64,000 nt of DNA from Allodiplogaster sudhausi (taxonomy: Eukaryota; Nematoda; Chromadorea; Rhabditida; Diplogasteridae): assembly GCA_945643635.1 (NCBI GenBank), contig CALZFC010000040.1, positions 1,060,001-1,124,000 on the forward strand, written 5' to 3'. The notes below the pieces were generated by a model. It did no database searches and was not told where the DNA came from. It saw only the letters and a program-made list of their open reading frames with translations. Below, one piece after another: positions 12,060 through 24,338 of the stretch (position 1 is its first letter; each line of letters starts with the position of its first letter). The position numbers and the translations under genes are program-made.

Positions 12060-14036
12060 CCATGAGATGTAACCGAAACCTCCTTAAACTTATGATTCGC
12101 TAATAGGAGGTCTAAAAAATAAATATTTGACTCATCCACTCATACACGCAATTTGAGCAGTGAAGTCATTTGATGTTTTTTATTCTTTCCATTTCAGCTC
12201 GAAGTTTACCAGAGCTCAGGCAGTGGATCTTAAGAAAATGACGTCTCCTTCTTTCAACGAGTTCAGTCGTCATTACTCGCTTCAAAGAATTTCCCTTACT
12301 ATTAACGGCATCAACTTTATGAATGGAATAAATCTGTCGCTTGCCAAGTTCTGTTATGCTTTGCGAATATGAAAGTAGTTCTTTTTCTTAAATGATTACT
12401 ATAATTTCAGTATAAAAATCGTGGAACATTTTGGGTAGTAGAAATCAAGCACAAACTTACACTTAAAAATATGTGTACTCGTTGCATTTCCTTATAATCA
12501 TTGGATTTAATAAACACTTACCTCGATCAAAAAAGACATGATAAACTGTCCGAGTACATAAATTAAGTGTCTATTCCCCGAAATTGTAGTTGAGGGCAAA
12601 TTCTTCTGCCAACTACAATCCGGAATCTGAAAGGTATTTTAAACTCAAAGCTATTTTAAGGATCAGTGTATGGACAATGTAAATTCCCTTTCATTGCAGA
12701 CGGTTTAAGAGCTTGGCGTTCGTCTGAAAACAAACACATTACCGATAGACTCGTTTGTTTTTATTTCCTTAAGAGTTAGTAATCACAGCAGAGATATTCA
12801 GGTCACTGCTTCTGCCTGGTATGGACAAGAACATCTTTTTCAATATTGTTAGTACAAATGTTCTTTAAGTGCATCTTGTTCTTGTACAAACAAAGGGTCT
12901 TTCATGCCGTCTACGCAATTGTCACTTCTGTTATCAACACATGCTATTTTACATAGATGTATACAAAAACTTATATACATTTATCTCTTTTTTCTCTCAC
13001 GCTTTCACCTTGAGTTGCATACCCAATGACAATACTACAGTCAACTGAAAATTGGGTTAGAATTTCCACTTTCTCACGTTAGATAGAGTATTACATTATT
13101 AGGAAGACTTTAGGAGGACAGTTTCACCATGCTATCAGCAATAGTGCAATAGCACAATTACTCAATATGCGTGCCTAAAAAGTGTAGGCTAAGAACTCGA
13201 TTTTGAGTCCCTTGACATTGTCTATCATTCACAATGCAACAAGATTAAATAAAAGAAAAGTTGAAAAATTAATTTCTCAGACGCAACAAATAATTGCGTT
13301 TCTAGTTCGAAGGACAACTATTGGTCTGTCCAACCAACGATATTTTTATTTGTTCCGCGAACAAATATATAGAAACGACATCGCAACATTTCAATATGAC
13401 GAACGACATCGCAACATTTAAATAAGACAAAAAAAGTAAGTAAGTAAGTAAGTAAGACGTATTGTCTTGCATGAATGAACAGCCATGTATGCAATAAGTT
13501 TATGGCCTGTGTAAAAGAATCTTTTGTATCTTATCCTTTTGTCTGAAACACCCACGTTAATGGACACCAGGAATTATCACGAATCGTAGGCTACTCTGTT
13601 TTGTAAAGTGAATCCCTTGTATAAACATTCATATCCAGATAACTTTTCTTTTTATTCTTTAACTGCAATTTTATTATAAATAAATAAAAACATCACTCAC
13701 GCCCTTCATAGTTTGATACTATATCGCTTCCGGTTCACATTATTAATGTTGTGTGGAGCTAGAAGCGAACCTCAAGTGAAAAAAATAAAGGTGTTTATTA
13801 AGACTACAATTTGAAGTGGCTACAATCCATATTGACATTTGCCACTTGCCACGCGAAGTCTGTTATATTCTACAGCAAGGATGCTTTTTTACTAATGTGT
13901 AATTAATTAGCTACATATGAAATACCTCTTGCAAGCTGTTGAGAATGCTCCGCCTATATGCTCATTGTCAAGATTCTGCAGTGCTTGAAGTGTCTGTGAG
14001 GTAGATCGTATCTTGGTGCGACTTTCGAAGGTCGTG
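12060..14036. other. AT-rich region without recognisable exons
   Basis: About 2 kb expected to hold the rest of the DEG/ENaC gene if it were intact. A short open stretch near 12197-12372 (AVDLKKMTSPSFNEF) could be a residual exon but resembles no part of the channel that I know. A GTAA tetranucleotide run sits at 13434-13456. Otherwise nothing is seen. Confidence 0.35.
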
Positions 14037-15927
14037 ATGTCATTCTTTAACTTCTACAACTCGATCGGTACCAACTTCCGTATCTTCGCGGAGCCTCCTC
14101 TCTGCATGATCTATTGCTTCATTCTCCTCTGCCTACTTCGTTCAAAGGATCTCGCTCTTCGCTCTACATTTTTCGTCATTTTTCATGCCACTGGTCCTAC
14201 TTCTTACATTTTAGACTAAGAATGCCTCTGTTGCTGCTTAGCATAATAATTTCTACTGGTTTCGAAAATCCAGTGGTCGCATACGATGTGGAAAATTACG
14301 TTTGAACTGCCTGCAGGAATATCTGCGATTGTTCTCGTAATGTGCGATGGACTCATTTATCTCTATCACGATCAATATGTCACAATGAATTATGCCTGGC
14401 TGATCTACTTTTCTCAAGTAGGTAAATTAACTTAGCTTACTATATTTGTTATGCTTTGTTTCAGATGGGAAAGGATGCCGGAGGGATTGGTCAAATGATG
14501 GGCTATACTCTCATGTCAATCAATCGATACATGGTTCTGCGACGCGCAGGGGAAAATACAAATGTAAGACAGGTTTGAGAGAGTAGACCTACCGCTGGCA
14601 GAAACATCCAATCTGATATTAGCGCGAGTCAAGATATAAACGCATACAATTTAGCAGTTTGAGGGTTCCACCTTGCGAGCTGTTGCCGCCGTATTACTGC
14701 TACAATTTGTCCTCCCGAGCACATTGCAGGTCTACAAGCTGACGGTTAGAAATATGCAACATCACGATACATGAATGTCTGTACATACAAATAATTAATG
14801 CATCGGCATGCAGTTTCATGTAGACATGAAGGCCTATATACCAATTTGTGAATGGTAATCATACAATTTGTACATCCATGAATGACGCTTCTGTATTTTA
14901 ATGACTTAATCTCTTTTATGCTCATTTCTAGAGGAGTATGATGCAATCTTATTGGACATGGTCCTTAAGATCGTGTATTTTAAGTTTACCATAATGTGGA
15001 CGAACAAGACATTTGATGGAGAATGGCGCGTGCAGGACTACGGTATGCCACTCACGCACGCCAGAGTCAGTCCACTTCAGTGACCTTCTTTAGGATAAGT
15101 AGGCCAAAGAAAGTCAAGCTCATCATCTTATATCAAGACTTCATCTTGTAGATTGCAAGAATCATATTTGCTGTTATCGCCTCCATGGCTTTAGTGCTGA
15201 CAATGTCATTTAACTGTGCTACTTTCTGCATTCTCAAGAAAGCAAGAGAAAGGTCTGTTTTGGCTCCGTGGAGCACTTTGTACTTTAAAAGAGCATTCTC
15301 TACTTAACATTAGCCATCTGCTTCCTGAATAACTGTTGAATGATTTATAGCGAAAGAGCGTGGGTTCATTGCAGCAGATGAAGCTACATTACTACACGAT
15401 GGTCATGTGTGCCATATTCCTTCTCAACATCTTCCACCACATTCTCTGGTCATTTGCAGCATTCACAGACAATCTCAGCATGAAGGCCACGCTTGGTCTC
15501 AATGTTAGTGGATGGTGGAAAACAATACATAAGAATATCGTATTCCGTTTTTTTATAGGAATCTCGAAGTATGTATGTAAATATTCCAAGAATTGTATGC
15601 AACTTTTGCGCATTACTTCAGATGACATTCCAGACAAATCACATGCCTTAAAAAATACTTTTCTATGAATAAGGACGTCCTCGTGATCTCAAACGAATGT
15701 TGTAAAAGGCAATATTTGTATGTTGCAACCAAAGGCTATAATTTTTCCAGATATTCTGGATAATTGGAGTGACGGTCTTTGCTTTGCCGGCTCTCTTGCT
15801 TAAGATGTCGAAGCCTTCTAGAAAAGCAGTCGTCAATGGCTTTCTCGCTCTCTTGCCAGGTGCTGCGAATTGTAAAACCACCCATCTCAAACGATATCTC
15901 ACAAATCTCTATGTAGTATCCGAATAA
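14037..15927 (+). CDS. Seven-transmembrane chemoreceptor, Srg/Srv-superfamily-like
   Basis: Exons in phase: 14037-14193, 14317-14417, 14465-14563, 14658-14744, 14934-15065, 15152-15252, about 15359-15504 and 15751-15927 (TAA). The protein starts MSFFNFYNSIGTNFRIF and then shows hydrophobic helices. TM3 ends GYTLMSINRYMVLRR, the SINR signature of the nematode Srg/Srv/Sru chemoreceptor superfamily. Later helices are AAVLLLQFVLPSTLQVY, IIFAVIASMALVLTM followed by CATFCILKKARE, MVMCAIFLLNIFHHILW and IFWIIGVTVFALPALLLK. The tail includes KPSRKAVVNGFLALLPG. Such receptors sit in the membranes of sensory cilia and couple to G proteins; the ligand cannot be inferred. The exact family is uncertain. 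Confidence 0.65.
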
Positions 15928-16595
15928 TTTTTTCTATCCACAATTGAATTAAAATAATTGCTATAAAATCAGATCATTGTATTACTTTCTTGGCCTTTCC
16001 TAGAATATAGAGAGAGGTGAATAGAACGATAGAGAAACGTCTGATAAAACACAAGTCTCTATAAGATGCTGCGCGGGAGTGGTTGAAGAATCGACAGACA
16101 AAGACGACAACGCGAGGAATCGCAATCACTCAGTCGACAACTCAATCGTCAGGATCTCTGCAGCAACCCTTCCCTAAACCCGCTGGACGTTGACATTTCT
16201 CCTTTGCTTCTTAATATTTTTGTCAGGCCCACTGTCAGGTATCCTAAATATTTTACACTGATGTTGTACGTAATCATTTATTTTGAACTAATCTGAAATT
16301 AGAGTGTACCATTGTTAGCAAGGGAATTCGTTTAGTTAGTCAGGTGCACGAGGTTTGAATTAGAATGAACAAACGTTCTGTTACTAAAATTACGCTGATT
16401 TCTTTCTTTTAAGTGCTCTTGTAGAGCAAAACAAAAGCGATCTACGAACACCTGAAAAGCGAAAAAAAGCTATCCAAATTAATCGGACTCCTGAAGGAAA
16501 AAAATGCATATCAGTGCCTCACGACATTGTATTTATCCGTACCAAATTCACACTATGATAAATAATTTAAATAAAAAAAATTTTGTCAGTACGTG
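15928..16595. other. Intergenic region 3' of the Srg-like gene
   Basis: No exon recognised on either strand. AT-rich, ending at the target site of the 328-bp MITE. Confidence 0.4.
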
Positions 16596-16923
16596 CACGG
16601 AGGGCACGGGTCATAAAATTCTTCCGGTTTGAGAGCACACCAAATCCGCGTTGTGCCCGTTTAATGCGACGCGGCTAGGCACAGCATATAGCTCTCCTCC
16701 AAATGCATCGATCGAAGTGTTTTAACATCCCTCCAAAAGTTACCGTAATATGTGGTCATTAATTTGAAAATTCTGGCAACTGGCAATTTGCCAGCAATTT
16801 CACCTTGGCTAAGATTTTGAAGTTCCGTTCCGTTTGTGTCACACAATACGATGTGGAAAACTTAAGAAATTTACAGTTCGACGCACCGAAATTCTCTTAA
16901 ACTGGAAGAATGTACCCTCCGTG
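16596..16923. mobile_element. MITE, TIR CACGGAGGG, 6-bp target duplication (copy 1)
   Basis: A 328-bp element that starts CACGGAGGGCACGGGT and ends TGTACCCTCCGTG, the terminal inverted repeats. Further in, TTCCGGTTTGAGAG is matched by CTCTTAAACTGGAA, so the inverted repeat extends about 40 bp with mismatches. The flanking hexamer TACGTG is duplicated at 16590-16595 and 16924-16929. No coding capacity. A second copy at 44446-44829 lies in the opposite orientation with a different duplicated hexamer, which confirms the ends. Confidence 0.8.
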
Positions 16924-17155
16924 TACGTGGAAAATTGGATTATTCACAGCTATTCTCCGAAGCGAAGTAAATGTATCTTTTGAAAATCAACTGGTCTCAT
17001 ATGGAGATATCTTAAAAAAAACTCACAAAATCTACGGTATTTAATTAATCTTACCGGGTTGTTGAGAGCCGTTTGAAGCAACTTTTGCATACCTTACCCG
17101 CAAAGGTTCTTTTTTATTTGTTATTGAGGATCTTTTTTTCATTTTACAGGAGGCA

Positions 17156-20100
17156 ATGCCTGCCAACAGCTTACTGGAAGCTGATTTGGCCGCGCTCGGT
17201 TGTGGGGTTACAGCCAGGAACTCTTCCGCATTGGAAGAAGAGGTAAGCCAATTACTGCAATTATCCAGTATGTTTATCCAGTGTTTATGCACATTCTTTT
17301 ATTGAGAAGAAGTTTACAGAATGGAAGAAATCCATTACCATTGTAGGTGCTTCGGCATCTGGAGGGAGATAACAGCATTGACGATGCTGTTTCGTCGACG
17401 GAAGCTGACTCTTCAACTTCTTCTGCTCCAGATGGCCAAGTTGCGCGTTCCTTTGACAGCCTCATGAATGTCCAAGAGGCCGTTCGACTCGGGGACCGCA
17501 CTCCATTCGAAGCCGCCTCAGCTCAGCAGAAAATAAAGGATGAACAGGATGCTGAAGATGATCACGGTATCCATCGCAAGGTACACAGCATTTCCAGCCA
17601 GAGATGCACGCGGCCCGGGCCCTTAAGGCAGACTGGCCATGAAAATAACGAATTAAAATTTAGAATCTGCCATTTTTTTAATGGGGCTGGCCAGGCCAAA
17701 AATTCAAGGGCCCAAAAACTGCGGGTCGGGCAGGACCGGGCCGAGATTTTGGGCCCGAAGGGACTGGCCGGCTCAAAAAAAATTGGGCAGGCGTGCATCT
17801 CTGTTTCCAGCTGTTTACTGTTGAATTGTCTTCATAGCTTGTTTTTACTCGGTGTAAGAACATGTTGTTAAGGAGTCCACTGCGGAAGAGATTCTTGCAG
17901 AAGAAGAAGATGTAGTTGATGATGTTCAGTCGGATGGTTCTGATGGAGAGGTCCCAGTTTTTAAATACATCCGTTCCTTGTTTTTATTCCTTAACTTATT
18001 TGAAACTCTTTTTGGTGTATTTCCAAATGTACTTTGTTCAGTGGAAAGCGGATGATACCGAGGCATTGGACAGCGCCGTGGAAGAAGATTTGAGTGAGGA
18101 CAAAGGCCACGCAGCAAGGAATTTGAAAAGGGTAGCAAGGACGAGGAAAAGTGGGGAGTATGGAAAACATCCGGGGAAGAAGGATGACGCCGACGATGCA
18201 ACATTTCAAGCCAGAATCAGGTTAGAGCTCATTTCGGCTTTTGAAGTTGGCTTATAAATTGCCTGTTTTTATGTATGCAGACGGGTGCTAGCTGAGCGCG
18301 AGTTGGCGAAGGTGGAGAATTCAATCGATGACACTCTACGGGATATCAGACAGGACTTCAAGGTTGCCAGTGATGTCTGGGCAAAGCTATACAGGTTTCA
18401 TTAGGCTTTTTGGATGGTTTATCTCGTTCATCTCCGATATTTACTGTCGGAATTAGATTTCCCCGCTAAGAAAGTGTTAGAGGCGGTAGAATGATATAGT
18501 GGAGAGGTGCACAGATATCAGAAGACGGGAGTGCGTTGGCTGTGCGAGCTGGCGGAGCAGAGAGTGGGGGGCATCCTGGCAGATGAGATGGGACTCGGCA
18601 AGAGTGTTCAGACTGCTGTCTTTCTTCGCTCTCTCAGTGAATCAGAGAAGAAGGAACCCCTCCGAGGGTACGATTCTTACTCTATTCTTTCCCATTTGAC
18701 AGTTTTCTTAATTGTAGGTATATTGGCCTCGGCCCGTCGATTCTCGTGTGCCCTGCCACATTGCTAGCTCAGTGGGTTCGTCACTTGAATCTTGCTTGGC
18801 TACCATAAGGAATGTTCTCGTGAGGTGTGCGAGATGCGTCGCTGGCATCCGCTGTGCCGCGTTGCGGTTCTCCACTCTGCATGCGGCAGCCACCGCGGAG
18901 AAGCCAGAGATCTCGTCCAGAAGATGGCCGCTACACGCAAGTAAACATTCTGATCTGAGTTATGCTATAGCTGTTTCCCGTTCTTAGAAACGGTTCTCTG
19001 CTAATAACGACGTACGGAATGTTCGTGCGAGTGAAGAAGCAGCTGACTCAAGTGCCGTGGCACTACGCAATCCTGGACGAGGGACACAAGATTCGCAATC
19101 CGGAAGCTTCGGTTTGTTAGGGCTGTCCAATTTGGGAAGATGGCATGGTTCTTTCAGATAACTCTTGCGCTCAAGGAGCTCCGTACACCTTACCGGCTGA
19201 TTCTCAGCGGTTCGCCAATGCAGAATGCTCTCAAGGAGTTGTGGTTTGTGCCATTTCAACTTCTTTTTTCTGCCCATGTAATAGAATATTATTATCTTAG
19301 GTCACTGGTAGACTTTGTCTTCCCGGGCCGTCTGGGGACTCTGCAGACATTCGTGGCCAAGTTTGCGATTCCGATAACTCAAGGAGGGTATGCGAATGCT
19401 TCGGATGCCCAGGCCACCATCGCCTTCAAGTGCGCCGTTGTTCTAAGGTTACTGTATTACAAATAGGAAGTCAACAATTTGATATTGTATTTCAGAGACG
19501 CTATCAACCCGTATATCCTTCGACGAATGAAGAAGGACGTTCAGATGTCAATTGAGTTACCGGAGAAAAATGAACAAGTTGTTACTTCACGTCAATTCAT
19601 TTTTATAGGTTTCTAGAAGCGAGACAACGTTGATATATTGTTCAGGTACTATTTTGTGACTTGACAGCGGAGCAACGAAGTGTCTATCTTGACTACATCC
19701 ACTCTCGCGAATGTCGTCGAATCACTGCAGGTGGACAGAATATTTAAAAGTAGAATTAATGATTACGAATAAGTCTTATGGTCTGCTGCAAGAATTAACT
19801 AAAGGGAAGTTGGAAGCGTACGCTGGCCTGACCGTACTGAGGAAAATTTCGAATCACCCAGATATCGTGACTGGAGGACCCAATAAATTTGGTTGGATCT
19901 TTCCTTTATTCTTCATAATTATTTATTTGTGTTTGATCTAGGAGACCAAGATGAGAAAGAGAATCCTGAGCTGACTTTCGGCTGGCCATCACGCAGTGGA
20001 AAGGCGCAGGTCATTCAGGGAATTCCTGCCTGAATACTATTTTACCTAACTCTTTCTCTACAGGTAGTGCGAAGTCTGCTAAAGTTGTGGAAGGTGAAAA

Positions 20101-22485
20101 AGAGGAAAGACGGGGTTGAGCAGCTGGCCAATAAAGTGCTGATCTTTAGTCAGACTGTCAGGATGCTCGACATACTCGAGAAAATGCTCATTCTTGACAG
20201 GTTAGACAACTCATAAATACATAATCTAGAAATTCTTTTCTTCTTCTCCAAACCAAGAAGCACCTATTCTTATCAGAGTGAACTACCTTCGAATGGATGG
20301 CTCGACCAACATCAGCACTCGCCAGAACATCATCCAACAGTTTAATCAGGTCCCTATTCTTTCACATGCATAGAAATACTAAATTTCCTATATTCTTTAT
20401 GCTCTTGCAGGAACCTGATATTTATGTTTTCTTGTTGACAACTCACGTCGGAGGAGTCGGAGTCAACCTGACGGGTGCCAATAAGGTTCGCTCTGTCTTG
20501 TGGATGTTGCCAGGAGAGAAAAATATTAGAGTAGATGAAGTTCCCAGCCAGTGTCATTGTTTGTGAAATCTACCCAACGCGCAAATAAAAATTGTACATT
20601 GATGAAATTTCCGGTGATAATCTTCGACCCCGACTGGAACCCTTCAACGGACGCGCAGGCACGTGAACGGGCTTGGCGGATTGGTCAACTTAGGGATGTT
20701 ACAGTATACCGGCTAATCGCTACAGGATCCATTGAAGAGAAGATTTATCACCGGTTTGTTTTTCATTGAAGGTGAAATATCAAGCGAAAAAACTGCTGGA
20801 TTTCTTTTGAATTGATTAATCTAATTAAGTTCTTCTCTGATTCAGGCAAATCTTCAAGCAGTTTCTAACAGATCGTGTCCTGAAGAATCCTAAACAACGG
20901 CGATTTTTCAAAACGCACGAGCTTAGAGATCTCTTCACATTGTGTGAGTTCATTTTCTCTGTCTTTCACCTTATTTATTTGCAATGAATAAGTGCTGAAA
21001 TAGTGCTTGACTCTGGACTTGGGCCGAGTTACAGATGGCCAACCCGTGGATTACAAAGAGAAAAATGATCAACCCGGGGGGGGGGGGGGGTTACTCAGTT
21101 TTCCGGGCCTTCGGCCCGGAGGATTACAACGCTGTCATGGGTGAGACCTATTTCAGCACTGCAATGAGTGCCATATAACTATGATCATTGAGTACATTAA
21201 AAGATTTAAGCAGACACATCTGGTGCTGGGTTTGGAGCGACTTTCACGGGAGCCCTTTTCTCTGGTGAGACAACTGAGCTCACGAAGGAAAACTACTTTG
21301 ATCGAATGGAGAAAGAGTGGGCATTCGATAACTTGTTCTTCATTTTTATTTATTCCTTTAATATCTGTCATTTTTTGCATCCTTTTTTTACAGCCGTGAT
21401 AAGAAACGGCGTGAGGAGAAGAAAGAGCGAAGAAGAAGCAGAAATGAAGAAGTGGACGGAGGAGAAGAGAAGAGGAAAGATGAGGAAGATGAAGATGAAG
21501 AAGGACCAGGAGAGGTGTTGAATGAAGAGAGAAGAGAGCAGCTGAGGGAGATGGCGAAGAGGATCAGCCAGTTAGCCACTTCTCTTCTTTAGCATTCTAA
21601 ATCTGGAGATTCTTCCCTTAGGAAGATGTCACTTCCCGATTGGAATGAAACTCGCGAGAAGACGAAGGAAGGGCTCTTCGAACGCAAGTATTCCATCCCC
21701 TATCTCAGCAAGCAGAAGAGCCTATCAAAGAAAGAGAAGGTCCGTTCTGGAAAAGAGGGTTGGGCTCTTTTTAGTAAACGACGCCCACTAGACCTGAAGT
21801 TTGACGTGCCCGCCAAGGCACGCCTGTTGTTGCACGTGCTAGGTATCCAATCATTCCATGTTCTGTGTTGTCACTTCAGAAGACTAAGGAAGAGATGGGC
21901 AGTAAGAAAGGCTCGGATGACTACGTGCTGGGGGAGCTTCTGTCTCGCTCTCGTGTCCGCAGTGCAGTGAGACACGACGATGTTGTGGGAGAGGGCAAGA
22001 AGGGACGCAAGGAGAGAGGTCAGGAGGATTTACTGTCGAAACTAACAACGGGTCAAGTTATGCTGACATATCAAGAAAGAATACATTCGTTGTATTTTCG
22101 ATGACTTAATTCCAGTTTTGCTGTCTCGAGCGCATTGTGAGTGTAGTACATTACGTTAATACTGGTCTAATATTAAGCTCACTGGGAACAACTCGTCGTG
22201 CTGATCTCTTTTAGCGATATCGAAAAAAAAATCCCTTGTGCTGGTCGACCTTCCCCCATGCTCGAATCCCACTGAGAGGCTGACTGTACTGTCCTGTTCT
22301 TTTAGTCTTTAAAAATTTAAAGAAATATTTGTTTTACCTATTGCTTGTTTTCTAATGCTATTCAAGCTTTTCCAGAAGACTTGCACCTGATTGAAATGCA
22401 AGCGGACCAGGTAGCCAGGCAGGCTGCAGCGGCAGTGCGGAGCAGGTGCGGACTGCCATTCTTATTCATCGTTTACTCTCTCTCC

Positions 22486-22527
<42 letters not shown>

Positions 22528-24013
22528 CTCTTTCTCTCTCTCTCTCTTTCTTTCTCTATTTATCTCTTTCTCTGTCTGTCACTACCCCCTTTCTATTTTT
22601 TTTTTGTTTTTCTAAACCTTTCCTGAGTTTTCACCTCATGCTTACAGCTTCTCGCCTTTCTTCACCTTGGCTGAAAAATATAGTTCTTATTCTCACATCC
22701 TTTCTTCTGACGTCACCAGAGTGCCTTTAGTTGAATTGTAGCATGAAGCTGACTTGGGCGCGCAAGTAGTAATTGGAGTCTTCTATATGTCATTTTCTTC
22801 TAACCTTGGCATCACCTAATTTGGATTGTCGTTGACGTAATTCGCAGCAGATAGACGAAATCTGGATAGAACTGGAGGGCGTAAACATAACTGAAAGTGC
22901 TAAAGTAAGCTGGACGTGGTAATGCACACACATTCTAATTAAGACTTTTCTTCCCGGAAGTTATGGACAGATATTCTAATCATCGAAGGAATGTATTATG
23001 CTAATTCGTTAGTTGAGAGTACCTGATAGCGCTGATTTCTGGGGTCGTTCTCTGGTTGACGAGACAGTCTTCGTCACGAATTAGCTCACTTATTCCAGAC
23101 CACGATTCAATTTTCTGGCTTCTTGCGGCTTTTCGCTTCCGGGAAACAAGAAGCGAGGCAGCACTGGCGAGGGTAGGGTTCCTGGCATTTCACTTCCCTC
23201 GCTATCGAATTAGTTCCATTTGGGAACAGGATCATTGAATTGGGCTGTCTTGTTATTTATTTTTGTTATATATTATTATTAAGAGGCACCGGTTGCTAAG
23301 AAGACGAAAGATGAGGAGAACTTTGGAAGTGGAAGAGCCTTGAGAGAGGACGAGAAAGAGGAGAGTGGAGAGGAAGTTGGGAAGCTCAGTCTCATCGATG
23401 TTCTGCGGGCGAGGAAGCAGAGGACGGGCCACCCCGCACACCAGGTCTGAGCTATTGCCCAATAGTTCATTTCTTTCTTGCTAATTTATCTTTCTTTGCC
23501 GATTATGTTTTTCAAGGTCAAAGAAGAGAAGCTTTAAAAAGGATATTTGAAGGATTTGCCTTCAAGCAGTCGTCAGTCTCAACTGGCTGAAGGAGTTTGT
23601 GTCTTTCTGCGATCTCGTTCCGGGTCTGCCCTGACCGATGATATTATCCATCGATTTAAGGTTTATTTTTCAGTCATTTCAGGTGACATTATGTGTTCGG
23701 GCGTAACGAAAAAATTACTTGTTAAAGAGTTCTGTATGATATTTTCTCACAATTACTGCCTTTCCACGTGTCTGAGTTTTACCTGCAGATTGTTGAATGG
23801 CGTTTCATAGAAGCCAAAAGTAATTGGTTTATTATTCCTCCATATGATAGACTTTTCAAATTATCACTTTATTCTGACAATGTTAGATGCAAGGTATAAA
23901 TTAGGTTTACTTATCTGCTAGGTCATGCGCTCTTCTCTGATTCACTCTGCATTCTGTTTTAGTTGGCTCGTTTGCATTCCATCTGCCTCTCTCGCTTTTC
24001 TCCCCCCTCTCTC

Positions 24014-24064
<51 letters not shown>

Positions 24065-24245
24065 ATCTCTCTCTCTCTCTCTAGTTTTAGTTTCTTCTTC
24101 TGCATGTATTTCTAATGAGTGATGCCAGTGACTTCAGAGTGAGGTATCTCCGAAGGAATCACTTCAATTTCGCTCCATTCTTCGGGCGGTGGCGATATTC
24201 GACAAGTGCACGAAAATATGGACTCTGAAAGAAGACTTCGTGTGA
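17156..24245 (+). CDS. csb-1: CSB/ERCC6-type SNF2 ATPase for transcription-coupled repair
   Basis: Homologue of Cockayne syndrome B (C. elegans CSB-1, yeast Rad26), the nuclear SNF2 translocase that recognises stalled RNA polymerase II. The ATG at 17156 starts [18 protein letters not shown]. An acidic N-terminal region spans exons 17347-17580, 17873-17950, 18042-18220 and 18281-18394. The ATPase core follows, with motifs in order: [22 protein letters not shown] (motif I, 18582-18605), [13 protein letters not shown] (Ia), [11 protein letters not shown] (II, near 19076), [16 protein letters not shown] (III), [27 protein letters not shown] (IV), [15 protein letters not shown] (V) and [19 protein letters not shown] (VI). 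Then come [18 protein letters not shown], a charged linker, [18 protein letters not shown], and a C-terminal winged-helix-like part ending [12 protein letters not shown]. Introns contain a hAT-like MITE, CT arrays and a poly-G tract. The joint before VIIFDPDW is odd (see findings). Confidence 0.9.
17599..17803. mobile_element. hAT-like MITE in a CSB intron
   Basis: A 205-bp GC-rich element bounded by CAGAGATGCACGC at the left and its exact inverse GCGTGCATCTCTG at the right. The flanking octamer TTTCCAGC is duplicated at 17591-17598 and 17804-17811. An 8-bp duplication and a CAG-starting terminal repeat are typical of the hAT superfamily. The interior has no ORF of note and several GGCC/GGGCCC inverted motifs. 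It lies wholly within the intron between the second and third CSB exons. Confidence 0.85.
21078..21119. repeat. Poly-G tract followed by GC hairpin in CSB intron
   Basis: A run of about 15 G is followed 13 bases later by CCGGGCC-TTC-GGCCCGG, a perfect 7-bp stem with a 3-base loop. It lies between the exon ending DLFTL and the exon encoding [16 protein letters not shown], so it is probably intronic. The run length is prone to sequencing error. Confidence 0.6.
22488..22558. repeat. (CT)n array in CSB intron
   Basis: CT dinucleotide run with TTT and GA interruptions. Similar arrays occupy 24007-24082 in the last CSB intron. Confidence 0.8.
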
Positions 24246-24332
24246 GGAGGGAGCGAGAAATTGGAATTCTTAATCATTAGCTGAATTTTTCACCGGAAAT
24301 TTGTTGCTTTGGGTGAGATTTTTGCTTTAAAA

Positions 24333-24338
24333 AATAAA
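24333..24338 (+). terminator. Poly(A) signal of the CSB gene
   Basis: AATAAA 88 nt after the TGA of the CSB-type gene. Confidence 0.45.
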
